Origin: Clostridia bacterium
GTDB lineage: Bacteria > Bacillota > Clostridia > Lachnospirales > Lachnospiraceae
Length of the DNA: 39,058 nt
Assembly (NCBI GenBank): GCA_910575245.1
Contig: CAJTEN010000037.1
Span: 1-39,058 of the forward strand
Reading direction: 5' to 3'
Shown: positions 15,194 through 24,049 of the stretch, piece by piece
How the letters are laid out: every line of letters starts with the position of its first letter
Position numbering within the stretch: the stretch's first letter is position 1
The notes under the pieces: generated by a model
Databases searched by the model: none
What the model saw: only the letters and a program-made list of their open reading frames with translations
What the model was told of the DNA's origin: nothing
Translations under genes and position numbers: made by a program

Positions 15194-15883
15194 ATGGGAA
15201 GATTTTTCGATTTGGAGAGTCCGCTCATGCGGGTATTGAACCGTGTGGCGGATCTGATGATCCTGAATTTGCTGATGGTCGTATGCTGTATCCCGATCAT
15301 TACCACCGGAGCGGCAGTTACAGCTATGCATTATGTGCTACTTAAGATGGTGCGCGGTGAAGAGGGATACCTGATAAGAGGATTTTTTAAATCCTTCAAA
15401 GCGAATTTTAAGCAGGCTACGCTGATCTGGCTTATTATGCTGGTGGTCATAGCGGTTTATATCGGTGATACCGTGATTCTCCTTTTTTCGGGAATTGCGT
15501 TTCCGAAACCTTTGATCATTGTTGTGACAGCGGTTGGTATTATCATCTCTCTGATAGGAATGTATATTTTCCCGCTGCTTGCCAGATTTGACAATTCGAT
15601 CAGGAATACCATAAAGAATGCGGCGTTCATGGCAGTGGGGAATCTGCCGAAGACGATATTGATGGCCGTGTTCTATGTGGTGCCTCTGGTGATTGTTTAT
15701 TTTTCATCATATGCCATGCTGTTTGTCTTTCTGTTTGGCATTTCGGGGCCGGCTTATGGGGCGGCATGGTTGTACAGCAATATATTTAAGAAATTTGAAC
15801 CTGAGGTAGAAGAAGTTTCGGATATGGATTTTACGGTTGATGTGTGTGGGGAAAAAGACAATGTCAATGGAGAATCAGAATAA
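15194..15883 (+). CDS. YesL family (DUF624) membrane protein
   Basis: A 229-aa protein with about five membrane segments. The start MGRFFDLESPLMRVLNRVAD is followed by LMILNLLMVVCCIPIITTGA, the typical beginning of YesL/DUF624 proteins. The function of this family is not established; members often sit beside carbohydrate transporters or regulators. Here it lies between an HD-GYP protein and a diguanylate cyclase and overlaps the latter by 23 bp, so the two are probably translated together. The acidic cytoplasmic tail ends GEKDNVNGESE. Confidence 0.88.
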   Translation: MGRFFDLESPLMRVLNRVADLMILNLLMVVCCIPIITTGAAVTAMHYVLLKMVRGEEGYLIRGFFKSFKANFKQATLIWLIMLVVIAVYIGDTVILLFSGIAFPKPLIIVVTAVGIIISLIGMYIFPLLARFDNSIRNTIKNAAFMAVGNLPKTILMAVFYVVPLVIVYFSSYAMLFVFLFGISGPAYGAAWLYSNIFKKFEPEVEEVSDMDFTVDVCGEKDNVNGESE

Positions 15884-17339
15884 GCCCTCGGTTCTGCATT
15901 GGATTCTTCCCTTTGCAGTTCCGATGATAGTCGTGCTGATTATACTGTTTAATTTTTTGGTCAGAAGTAACAGGAGCGCAAAGGAAGCGGTTGCGGACAG
16001 TATTCTCAGATCAACCCAGAGATACACTGACTCGCTGGGGGATGAGCTGAGACTTATCGGCAAGGTGGTCGGATCCGTCTGCAATATGCTGGATGAGGAT
16101 CAGACACTAAGCGACGCGCAAGTGGTTGGACTGGTGCAGATTGCAGCGGACTGCACGGAGGCAACCAGAATAGAATTGTGTGACAGTAAAGGACGGGGCA
16201 TTGATCAGTCGGGGGAAGCGGTCTCCATAGGGGAAGAGCAATATTTTCAGAAAATTCTGGCTTCGGAAGAATCTCTTCTGTATGTGGAAGAGAATGAACA
16301 CATGCCGCAGCAGTCGATTGCCGTTGTGGAACGTCTGGGCAGAGACGGTGGGAGTTATATGCTGATTTTTTATCCGATTGAGAAGTTTGACGGGCTTCTT
16401 TCGGGAGAGGATCTGGATTCCGGAGCATTCCTGGCGCTTCTGGATGAAGAGGGCAGAGTGCTGTCATCTTCCGGCGCGAAGAGCGTAATGCTGGAAGGCG
16501 GCAATCTTTTGGAAGCTGTCGGAAGCGACGATCCGGCTGCGGCAGCAGCTGTCAGGGGATGCATTGACAGTGGTTCGCAGGGAATAAAGAGTGTAAGGGT
16601 TGATGATGAGAGCCGGATGTTAGTGTACGTACCGTTGGGGATGGATCAGTGGGGAATCGTCCTGGGGGTTGAGCAGGCGTATGTAGACGGCCTGGTCGAT
16701 CATCAGTGGAAGGACACGGAGGGAATGTTTGTCTCACTGATCGTGGTGGTATTTGTCTACGGCTGTCTCGTTATGGTGACCGATATTATTGGCAGGATCC
16801 GCGATAATCAGCAGAAGAAGGAGCTGGAAAACAAGGCGGATACGGATCTTCTGACCGGACTTAACAATAAACTGGCTACAGAGCGCAAGATTAAAGAGTA
16901 TATGGCGCGGAATCCGGATTCACAGTCGATGATGTTCCTGCTGGACGTGGACAATTTTAAGTCAGTCAATGACACGATGGGGCATGCGTTTGGGGATGAA
17001 GTGCTTAGTTCTCTGGGCGAGGGGATCAGCGTGATTTTCCGTGCATCGGATATCATCGGGCGTGTTGGCGGCGACGAGTTTATGATCTTTCTAAAGTCGG
17101 TTCCCACGACAGAGGCTATCAGGAAGGAAGCGAAGAAGGTGGAAGACTTTTTCCGGAGCTTTCAAGTTGGTGAAAAAGAGAAATATGATGTCAGGGCTAG
17201 TATCGGCGTGGCGGTTTTTCCGCATGAGGGCACTGATTTTGAGACTTTGTATAAGGCGGCGGATCAGGGATTGTATAAGGCGAAAAGACGCGGCAAGAAT
17301 CAGCTGGCATTCTATGAAGACAAATGGGCGAAAGAATGA
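15861..17339 (+). CDS. Membrane-bound diguanylate cyclase (GGDEF) with extracellular sensor region
   Basis: A 492-aa protein that makes cyclic-di-GMP. Membrane helix 1 is at about 12-35 and helix 2 at about 289-311. The roughly 250 residues between them would lie outside the cell and resemble a Cache-type sensor (LVQIAADCTEATRIELCD, later LLDEEGRVLSSSG). The catalytic domain starts with DTDLLTGLNNK-like sequence near 328 and has an intact GGDEF at 403-407. The inhibitory I-site RASD is at 394-397, exactly five residues before it, so product inhibition is expected. I chose ATG 15861, which has GGGGA eight bases upstream; ATG 15867 is possible. It overlaps the YesL gene and is followed by a terminator. 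Confidence 0.93.
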   Translation: MSMENQNKPSVLHWILPFAVPMIVVLIILFNFLVRSNRSAKEAVADSILRSTQRYTDSLGDELRLIGKVVGSVCNMLDEDQTLSDAQVVGLVQIAADCTEATRIELCDSKGRGIDQSGEAVSIGEEQYFQKILASEESLLYVEENEHMPQQSIAVVERLGRDGGSYMLIFYPIEKFDGLLSGEDLDSGAFLALLDEEGRVLSSSGAKSVMLEGGNLLEAVGSDDPAAAAAVRGCIDSGSQGIKSVRVDDESRMLVYVPLGMDQWGIVLGVEQAYVDGLVDHQWKDTEGMFVSLIVVVFVYGCLVMVTDIIGRIRDNQQKKELENKADTDLLTGLNNKLATERKIKEYMARNPDSQSMMFLLDVDNFKSVNDTMGHAFGDEVLSSLGEGISVIFRASDIIGRVGGDEFMIFLKSVPTTEAIRKEAKKVEDFFRSFQVGEKEKYDVRASIGVAVFPHEGTDFETLYKAADQGLYKAKRRGKNQLAFYEDKWAKE

Positions 17340-17358
17340 TAAGAATATGGCAGGAAGC

Positions 17359-17389
17359 AGGACGGCAGAGACTTGGCCGTCCTTGTTTA
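17359..17389 (+). terminator. Rho-independent terminator after the diguanylate cyclase gene
   Basis: AGGACGGC (17359-17366), a 9-nt loop, then GCCGTCCT (17376-17383), followed by TGTTTA. It closes the cluster that ends with the GGDEF gene. Confidence 0.75.
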
Positions 17390-17433
17390 TATCACTCAAA
17401 AGTGAAGTTGCACTTGGAAATGGAGGATGGAAC

Positions 17434-18519
17434 ATGAATCAATGGAATGCGTATGACAGGGAGAAAGAACGGCTGGTGGAGCCTGTTCATGATGAGCTGC
17501 AGTACTGCGGCAGGATCGACGATGAGAATCCGGATGCACCGGTATTCACCATGCCGGCAAGCTTCGTGAGGATGGCCTTTACAGGGTCTTCCTATGTTAA
17601 AGCGGTGGTAGTCAATAAGCGTTATTATCACAGGTCGTTCCTGGGAGTACTGCTGGATGATACACAGAGCAGGCTGGAAATAGAGCGGGACGGGGAGCCG
17701 GTAGTGCTTACACTTGCGGAAAATCTCGATAAAGGTTCGGAGCATATGGCCACGCTTTTTAAAAGAATGGACCACTGCCATGAGTATGCCTTCCTGGGAT
17801 TTCTTCTGGAGTATGGCGCAAGAGTCGTAAAGATGCGGCCTCTTCCGCGCAAGAAGATAGAATTCTACGGGGATTCTGTGACGGCGGGCGAAGTATCGGA
17901 GGCGATTTCCTGTTGCGGGAAGGAAGATCCGGAGCACGAGGGTGAATACTCCAATGCTTACTTTTCGTATGCGTGGGCCACGGCCAGAAGGCTGCATGCA
18001 AGAGTGCATATTGTGGCACAGGGAGGGATAGCGCTTCTTGACGGAACCGGTTATTTTATGGACGGGAAGACCGGCATGGAAAGCTGCTACAGGAAAGTAC
18101 AGTTTTATAGGGAGCAGGGAGAGCGTAAGGACTGGGACTTTAATCGTTACACGCCTCATGTGGTAGTCGTTGCGATCGGACAGAATGACGCATGGCCGGA
18201 GGACATCATGCAGGATGGGCAGAGCGCAAAGGCAGAGGAATGGAGACAGAGATACCGGCAATGGATCCTTGCCCTGCGTGAATTATACCCAAAAGCATGG
18301 ATCGTGCTGTCAACTACGGTTCTGTACCATAATGCGGGATGGGACAGAAGCATCGGGAAAGTGTGTGCAGAATTGAATGACCCTAAAATTGTGCACTTTT
18401 TATATAGTGAGAACGGAAGAGGCACTCCCGGACACATCAGGGTGCAGGAAGCAATGAATATGGCGCTGGAGCTTTCGGGTTTTATCAGTGGTCTTGGGAA
18501 TGATGTGTGGGAGCCGTAA
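17434..18519 (+). CDS. CE2-type SGNH carbohydrate esterase (acetyl esterase)
   Basis: A 361-aa protein. The N-terminal part (about 1-135) is a jelly-roll-like beta domain. The C-terminal part is an SGNH/GDSL hydrolase with FYGDSVTAG (S148), the glycine block VAQGGIAL, GQND (249-252) and the terminal histidine in GTPGHIRVQEA (H334). This order matches carbohydrate esterase family 2, which removes acetyl groups from xylan or glucomannan oligosaccharides. There is no signal peptide, so it probably acts on imported oligosaccharides. ATG 17434 has GGAGG upstream; a longer frame from 17167 lies inside the cyclase gene and is not supported. It stands between a terminator and a new promoter. Confidence 0.87.
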   Translation: MNQWNAYDREKERLVEPVHDELQYCGRIDDENPDAPVFTMPASFVRMAFTGSSYVKAVVVNKRYYHRSFLGVLLDDTQSRLEIERDGEPVVLTLAENLDKGSEHMATLFKRMDHCHEYAFLGFLLEYGARVVKMRPLPRKKIEFYGDSVTAGEVSEAISCCGKEDPEHEGEYSNAYFSYAWATARRLHARVHIVAQGGIALLDGTGYFMDGKTGMESCYRKVQFYREQGERKDWDFNRYTPHVVVVAIGQNDAWPEDIMQDGQSAKAEEWRQRYRQWILALRELYPKAWIVLSTTVLYHNAGWDRSIGKVCAELNDPKIVHFLYSENGRGTPGHIRVQEAMNMALELSGFISGLGNDVWEP

Positions 18520-18632
18520 CGCAGCTTCCGAAAAATTTATTTGTCGTTTACTGTTATTAAGCAGTTGCTTGCGCCGAAAGAGAAGAATTACACCCTTGTT
18601 TTTGTGCATATTTTACAAAGTTTTTTTTTTTT

Positions 18633-18686
18633 TTGATTTTTTTGTGCAGGTGTGCTATGATGTTTAAAAGGGATACGAAAACGTTT
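18633..18686 (+). promoter_or_regulatory. Promoter of the peptide importer operon with T14 tract and palindrome
   Basis: TTGATT (18633-18638), a 17-bp spacer and TATGAT (18656-18661), with TGC just before it, form an extended -10 sigma-A promoter. A run of 14 T (18621-18634) runs into the -35 box. Shortly after the expected start lies AAACGTTT (18679-18686), a CG-centred palindrome of the kind bound by LacI-family proteins. The palindrome's role is a guess. Confidence 0.65.
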
Positions 18687-18745
18687 AAGGAAAACGATAT
18701 ATGGGACGGATCGTCATCCCGAATAAAAAACAGGAGGTAAAAAGT

Positions 18746-20641
18746 ATGAAGTTACGCAGTAAACGACTGGTTGCATTATTCGCAACCCTGGCTATGACGG
18801 CATCACTTCTGGCAGGCTGTGGCGGAGGAGATTCCGCACCGGCAGCAGATGAGACACCGGCGGCCACAGAAGAACCGGCAGCAGATGAGGCAGAGCCGGC
18901 AGCAGATGAGGCAGCAGACACCGCATCGGCAGGTGACACCAACAGTACACCGAGAGAGGAGACCCTGTATTTTGCAGGTCAGCAGTGGGGAACGATCAAT
19001 GACTGGAATCCTTTCTCAACCAATTCCAACAACGCAATGGCAATTCAGCAGAAGGATTCTTCCCGTACACTGATTTACGAGACATTGTTTATGTTTAACC
19101 TGTTAGACGGACAGCTTTATCCGTTGATCGGAACAGACTGGTCCTGGGATGACGATACGCTCACAAGCATGACTGTTAAGCTGAACCCCGATGCTCACTG
19201 GAGCGATGGAACGGCTCTTACGGCAGAGGATGTTGTTTATACCTGGGATTCCAATGTGAAGTATGAGTCTTCTCTTGGACTGGATTTCTCCAATTATGTA
19301 GAATCCATTACAGCAGTGGATGATACGACACTGGCAATTCAGTGTAAACTGGATGATGCAGGCAATCCGGCGAACCCGCTGAAGGTTCAGCAGCTTCTGC
19401 AGCAGATGTACATTATGCAGAAAGCATATTTGGAGACTGTTGAGGAAAGAAACGGTTCCGATAAGGATGCCGTAAAGCTTGACAAGATGGATGATCTGAT
19501 TGCTTCCGGCCCTTATATGCCGTTCTTCGACGATGACCAGAAGGTTGTATTTATCAGAGATGATAATTATTGGGGTCAGGCAGAATCTATGTGGGGCAGC
19601 CTTCCGGCACCTAAGTATATTGCCCATGTGATTTATGCAGATAACAATGCAGGCCAGGTTGCTTTAGAGGCAGGCGATGTTGACATATGCCAGCAGTTTA
19701 CAACCGATGTACAGAAGCTTTGGGAAGAGAAGAACCTTCCTATTACAACATATATCGACGAGCCTCCGTATGGACAGTGTGCTACCATGCCTTCCTGCTG
19801 GATGAACGTTGAGAAGCCAGGACTTGATCAGGTCGAAGTAAGAAAGGCTATCGCAATGGCAACTGATTATGACCAGATCATAGCATCCGCTATGTCCAAT
19901 CAGTCTCCTACTTTCACCGATGTTCCTCGTTCTACCATGAACCCGACAGACGGCGAGCAGGCGTTGTATGACCATGATGCAGTGAAGGATTTGCAGTTTG
20001 CAGGCAAGGATATCGACGGTGCAAACGCTCTGCTCGACGAGGCAGGCATCGTTGATACAGACGGCGACGGCATCCGCGAATACAACGGCACTCCTCTTTC
20101 CTTCAAGGCTGAATGTCCTGACGGATGGACAGACTGGATGGCATCCTTAGAGATCGTTGCGTCTTCCGCGAAAGAGATCGGTATTGATATCCAGACATTC
20201 TTCCCGGATACCAACACTTTCTATGATGATATTACAACAGGTAACTTTGAGATTTGTATGAACTCTCCTTCGGGAGCTTCTATCACCAACCCTTGGGGAC
20301 GCTGTATGCAGTTCTTAAGCAGCCAGTATGCTGATCTGTCAGTAAACTGGAGCGGTAACTGGGGCAGGTACAGGAATGATGAGGCAGATGAGATTCTTGC
20401 GAAGATTCCGCTTGAGACAGATGAAGCTACTCTGAAAGATTATTACACAAGACTGAACGAGATTTATCTGACAGACGTTCCTAACTTTGCACTTATGTAC
20501 AGACCGGAATTGTTCTACATCGTAAATGAGTCCGTATGGACCGGATATCCGATGAAAGATGACGGAACCAATATTCCTCCGACGGATTGCACAGACGGTT
20601 ACGGAATTGCAGCTCTTTACAATCTGGAATTAGTAGAGTAA
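18746..20641 (+). CDS. oppA: Oligopeptide/dipeptide ABC transporter substrate-binding lipoprotein
   Basis: A 631-aa extracellular lipoprotein of the SBP_bac_5 family that captures peptides for the importer encoded downstream. A lipoprotein signal ends in LLAGC with C25 as the lipidated residue. A low-complexity linker rich in A, E and D (about 30-60) follows. The binding fold has the family blocks WSDGTALTAEDVVYTWDS and VRKAIAMATDYDQI. AGGAGG lies eight bases before ATG 18746; an upstream in-frame ATG at 18701 is not supported. Family members can also carry nickel or other ligands; the neighbours fit peptides best. Confidence 0.92.
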   Translation: MKLRSKRLVALFATLAMTASLLAGCGGGDSAPAADETPAATEEPAADEAEPAADEAADTASAGDTNSTPREETLYFAGQQWGTINDWNPFSTNSNNAMAIQQKDSSRTLIYETLFMFNLLDGQLYPLIGTDWSWDDDTLTSMTVKLNPDAHWSDGTALTAEDVVYTWDSNVKYESSLGLDFSNYVESITAVDDTTLAIQCKLDDAGNPANPLKVQQLLQQMYIMQKAYLETVEERNGSDKDAVKLDKMDDLIASGPYMPFFDDDQKVVFIRDDNYWGQAESMWGSLPAPKYIAHVIYADNNAGQVALEAGDVDICQQFTTDVQKLWEEKNLPITTYIDEPPYGQCATMPSCWMNVEKPGLDQVEVRKAIAMATDYDQIIASAMSNQSPTFTDVPRSTMNPTDGEQALYDHDAVKDLQFAGKDIDGANALLDEAGIVDTDGDGIREYNGTPLSFKAECPDGWTDWMASLEIVASSAKEIGIDIQTFFPDTNTFYDDITTGNFEICMNSPSGASITNPWGRCMQFLSSQYADLSVNWSGNWGRYRNDEADEILAKIPLETDEATLKDYYTRLNEIYLTDVPNFALMYRPELFYIVNESVWTGYPMKDDGTNIPPTDCTDGYGIAALYNLELVE

Positions 20642-20685
20642 TACGAATTTGAGCATCTGAGGAACAGAAAAATAATTCCTTGAAG

Positions 20686-20719
20686 AGGCCGGGCGAGGCT
20701 TAGGCTTTCCGCCCGGCCT
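20686..20719 (+). promoter_or_regulatory. Stable intercistronic stem-loop between binding protein and permease genes
   Basis: AGGCCGGGCG (20686-20695) and CGCCCGGCCT (20710-20719) are perfect 10-bp arms around a 14-nt loop. No T run follows, so it more likely protects the upstream mRNA end or lowers readthrough than fully terminates. This would favour high expression of the binding protein. Confidence 0.6.
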
Positions 20720-20740
20720 TCTGTGAGCAAGGGGAATGGG

Positions 20741-21754
20741 GTGAAGTATTTGAAGGGATTTAAGAAATATTATGGTCAGAAAATTATGTGGTATCTGATC
20801 ACGCTGATCTTTGCGATCGTATTGAATTTTGTACTGCCCAGACTGATGCCCGGTGATCCTGTAGCGAGTATTGCGGCAGGTTCCGTGAGCGGCATGACAG
20901 ATGCTACGGCAATACAGAAGGTTTTAAATGATTATGCAGAGAAATTCGGTGTGAATGAGCCTATGATTGTACAGTTCGGTATTTGGGCAAAGAACGCTAT
21001 CAGGGGAGATTTCGGCGTTTCTTTTGGTCAGTATCCCAGAACAGTAGCGGATATTATCAGGTCATCTGTAGGCTGGACACTGGCGTTGCAGCTTCCGGCT
21101 ATTCTGGTAGGCTGGATTCTCGGAAACCTTCTGGGAGCAGTTGCGGCCTATATAAGAGGAGCTTTTGATAAGGTAATTCTGCCGGTATTTTTGTTTGTCA
21201 GCAATTTCCCTGCTTTCGGTATGGCGATTATCCTGCTGACGGTATTCGGTATCAATCTGAAATGGTTCCCTACCAGCGGCGGTTATGGGTTTGACCTGAT
21301 TCCCAATATGAGCTGGGAGTTTATCCGGTCTGTTATTTCCCATTATCAGCTTCCGTTCTGGTCGATTGTCCTGATCACCATTGGCGGCCAGGCCATCGGT
21401 ATGCGTTCCATGGCAATCTATGAGTTAAATGCAGATTATGTTAAATACAGCCGTTTCCTTGGCATCAAGGACCGAAAGATTGTCGGTTATGTGTTCCGGA
21501 ACGCGATGCTTCCGCAGATTACCGGTCTTGCAATGTCCCTCGGAACCATGATGGGCGGTGCGCTGGTTGCTGAGATTATCTTCAGTTACCCGGGAATCGG
21601 GTCTACATTGATGACGGCGGTAAGAGGTCAGGATTATCCGCTGATTTCCGCATGTACGCTGATCATCACTGTGATGGTGCTTCTGGCGAACTTGTTTGTT
21701 GAACTGATTTACGGTGTCATTGATCCTCGTGTCAAGGCAGCGCAGCAGGATTAG
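20741..21754 (+). CDS. oppB: Peptide ABC transporter permease, OppB/DppB type
   Basis: A 337-aa inner membrane permease. After a short N-terminus comes the first helix (MWYLITLIFAIVLNFVLPRL) and the typical MPGDPVASI. The conserved coupling loop is SRFLGIKDRKIVGYVFRNAM, which contacts the ATPase, with the family ending AEIIFSYPGIG. I chose GTG 20741, which has AAGGGG about six bases upstream, over GTG 20723. It is followed 10 bp later by the second permease. Confidence 0.92.
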   Translation: MKYLKGFKKYYGQKIMWYLITLIFAIVLNFVLPRLMPGDPVASIAAGSVSGMTDATAIQKVLNDYAEKFGVNEPMIVQFGIWAKNAIRGDFGVSFGQYPRTVADIIRSSVGWTLALQLPAILVGWILGNLLGAVAAYIRGAFDKVILPVFLFVSNFPAFGMAIILLTVFGINLKWFPTSGGYGFDLIPNMSWEFIRSVISHYQLPFWSIVLITIGGQAIGMRSMAIYELNADYVKYSRFLGIKDRKIVGYVFRNAMLPQITGLAMSLGTMMGGALVAEIIFSYPGIGSTLMTAVRGQDYPLISACTLIITVMVLLANLFVELIYGVIDPRVKAAQQD

Positions 21755-21764
21755 GAGGTGGATT

Positions 21765-23015
21765 ATGAAAAATACATTAAGACAGGTGTTCCATTCTCCA
21801 AAGTTTGTGATTGGATTTGTTATCTTTGCGGCTCTTTTGCTCACCACCATCATCTATCCTATTGTAGTAACGGCTGATCCTTTGGAGATGGTAGGTAACG
21901 GTAACTTTTTTAAACCGGGTACTTATGTGTCCGTCAAGGATGCGGTGGAAGGAACCCGCTACACATTGAACATCGATGTGAAGTCCGGTTCACTGGATAA
22001 TAAGATCAGCGCTGAGGACAAAGAGGCCATGAAAGAGTGGCTGTTGAAATTCGGCGGCCTGACAGAAGCGGACATTGATACGAATGATGTGGAAGGGCTG
22101 ATCGGACTGTGGGAGGCGAATTATTCCGCTGACGCGCAGCAGAAGGGGCTTACTGCTTCCAAGAAGAAATATTATGTCCGTCTGAACAACAGTATTGACG
22201 GAATTTTGCTGGATAATGACGTGATCATTGCCCGCGAGAATCCTGAGACAGGAGAACTGGAACAGAGTGCTACTGTCGGTTCCCGGGAGTTCGTCAATAC
22301 GAAGGATGTGGCAAACAGAAGAACTTTCATTCTGGGTACAGACAACTTCGGGCGTGATGTGCTTACAGAGCTGGTGCAGGCTACCAAGACTTCTCTCCGC
22401 GTAGGGATTATCGCAGGGGTGATCGCCACTCTGATTGGATTGTTCCTGGGATTGATTTCCGGTTATGTGGGCGGCGTGGTGGATGATATCATCATGTTTA
22501 TTACCAATATGTTTACGGTCATTCCGTCCTTCGTCCTTTTGATTTTGATTTCTTATTCCGTAGGGCAGAATGCAAGAGGAGTCAATCTGGTAGGCATTAT
22601 TATCGGACTCACCTCGTGGACATGGACCACCCGTTCCGTGCGGTCCCAGGTTATCTCCCTGCGAAACCGTGACCATGTAAATCTGTCAAAACTTTCAGGC
22701 CACAGCATGATGAGGATTGTTCTCACGGATATTCTCCCTTATCTTGCTTCCTATGTAGTAATGGCATTTATTCTGCAGATCTCTTCGGGTATCCTTTCAG
22801 AAGCACAGCTTTCCATGCTGGGCCTTGGACCATCCACATCAACTGCGGCTACTCTCGGTTTGATGATGAACTGGGCAACGGCATATGCGGCGCCTCTTAA
22901 CGGTTCCTGGTGGGCATATTTTCCGGTTGTTGTTACCATCGCTCTGATTGCATTCTCGTTAAACCTGATGAACACCGGGCTTGACCAGGTATTCAATCCA
23001 CAGCTGAGAGATTAA
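21765..23015 (+). CDS. oppC: Peptide ABC transporter permease, OppC/DppC type, with a long extracytoplasmic insert
   Basis: A 416-aa permease, about 110 residues longer than the usual 280-310. The first helix (about 16-36) is followed by roughly 150 residues outside the membrane (charged, including SAEDKEAMKEWLLKFGG). Then comes the canonical FILGTDNFGRDVLTELVQAT and the five-helix transport core with SGHSMMRIVLTDILPYLAS as coupling loop. AGGAGG lies seven bases before ATG 21765. The insert probably folds against the binding protein; its role is unknown. Confidence 0.92.
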   Translation: MKNTLRQVFHSPKFVIGFVIFAALLLTTIIYPIVVTADPLEMVGNGNFFKPGTYVSVKDAVEGTRYTLNIDVKSGSLDNKISAEDKEAMKEWLLKFGGLTEADIDTNDVEGLIGLWEANYSADAQQKGLTASKKKYYVRLNNSIDGILLDNDVIIARENPETGELEQSATVGSREFVNTKDVANRRTFILGTDNFGRDVLTELVQATKTSLRVGIIAGVIATLIGLFLGLISGYVGGVVDDIIMFITNMFTVIPSFVLLILISYSVGQNARGVNLVGIIIGLTSWTWTTRSVRSQVISLRNRDHVNLSKLSGHSMMRIVLTDILPYLASYVVMAFILQISSGILSEAQLSMLGLGPSTSTAATLGLMMNWATAYAAPLNGSWWAYFPVVVTIALIAFSLNLMNTGLDQVFNPQLRD

Positions 23016-23026
23016 GGAGGGATATC

Positions 23027-24049
23027 ATGGGAAAAGTAATGCTTGAAGTTAAGAATTTGAAAACAAAATATGTAACCAGACAGCGGGAAGATGTTTACGC
23101 TGTAGACGGTGTCTCTCTGAAGATCGAAGAAGGAAAATCACTGGGTGTCGCAGGGGAGTCAGGATGTGGTAAATCCACACTGGCGTTGTCCCTGATGGGA
23201 TACTATTTTCCGCCACTGCATTATATCAGCGGCGATATTATTGTGGACGGAAACAATATCTCCGGCATGAAGCCGGATGATGTGCGGAAGAAGATTCTGG
23301 GAACGGAAGTTGCCTATATTCCACAGGCGGCCATGAATGCCCTGAATCCCACTCAGAAGATCATCCGCTTTATAGAAGACGTTATCCATGTACATGACCC
23401 GAAAGCGACCAAGAAGGATATATACGACCTGGCGAAAGAAAGATTTGCTATCCTCGGACTGCCGGAAGAAGTACTGCAGAAACATGCGGTGGAACTGTCC
23501 GGCGGTATGAAACAGCGTACAGTCATTGCTATCTCCACGATTCTTTCTCCCAAGGTACTGATTGCTGATGAGCCTTCCTCGGCCTTGGACGTAACCAGCC
23601 AGAAGATGGTTATCAAGATGATGCGCGACCTGATGGAAAAAGGCTTTATCAAGAGCATGATCTTTATCACTCACGAACTTCCGCTGCTCTATAACGTGAC
23701 GGATGACATTATGGTAATGTATGCGGGACAGATTGTAGAACGCGGCACGGCAAAGGAAATGGTATTCGATCCTCTGCATCCTTATACCAAAGGTCTGATG
23801 GGATCCATCATCGTTCCGGAGGAAGGCGTAAGAGAGAATAAACTGATAGCGATTCCGGGAACTCCGCCTAACTTAAAACGCCCGCCTAAGGGCTGCCGCT
23901 TTGCCGACAGGTGTAAATATGCAACGCCTACATGTATGGCAATGGAGGTTCCCAATTTGGAGGTTTCAAGCAAAGAAGGCAGTGCCAACCGCGAATACCG
24001 CTGCCTGATGTCTGTGAGAAAGATTCGGGAGGTGTATGAGAATGAGTGA
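23027..24049 (+). CDS. oppD: Peptide ABC transporter ATPase, OppD/DppD type
   Basis: A 340-aa ATPase. Walker A GESGCGKS is at 43-50, the signature LSGGMKQR starts at 157, Walker B is VLIADEPSSALD, and the switch histidine is in FITHELPL. The C-terminal oligopeptide-transporter extension carries spaced cysteines (GCRFADRC, PTCMAME, YRCL), as in many family members. Together with the next ATPase it forms the energising heterodimer. GGAGGG precedes the ATG; it overlaps the next gene by 8 bp. Confidence 0.95.
   Translation: MGKVMLEVKNLKTKYVTRQREDVYAVDGVSLKIEEGKSLGVAGESGCGKSTLALSLMGYYFPPLHYISGDIIVDGNNISGMKPDDVRKKILGTEVAYIPQAAMNALNPTQKIIRFIEDVIHVHDPKATKKDIYDLAKERFAILGLPEEVLQKHAVELSGGMKQRTVIAISTILSPKVLIADEPSSALDVTSQKMVIKMMRDLMEKGFIKSMIFITHELPLLYNVTDDIMVMYAGQIVERGTAKEMVFDPLHPYTKGLMGSIIVPEEGVRENKLIAIPGTPPNLKRPPKGCRFADRCKYATPTCMAMEVPNLEVSSKEGSANREYRCLMSVRKIREVYENE

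Noticed and set aside
17167..17433. Upstream extension of the CE2 esterase frame
   Set aside because: It lies mostly inside the GGDEF gene and crosses its terminator. The ATG at 17434 has a good ribosome site and begins the recognised protein.
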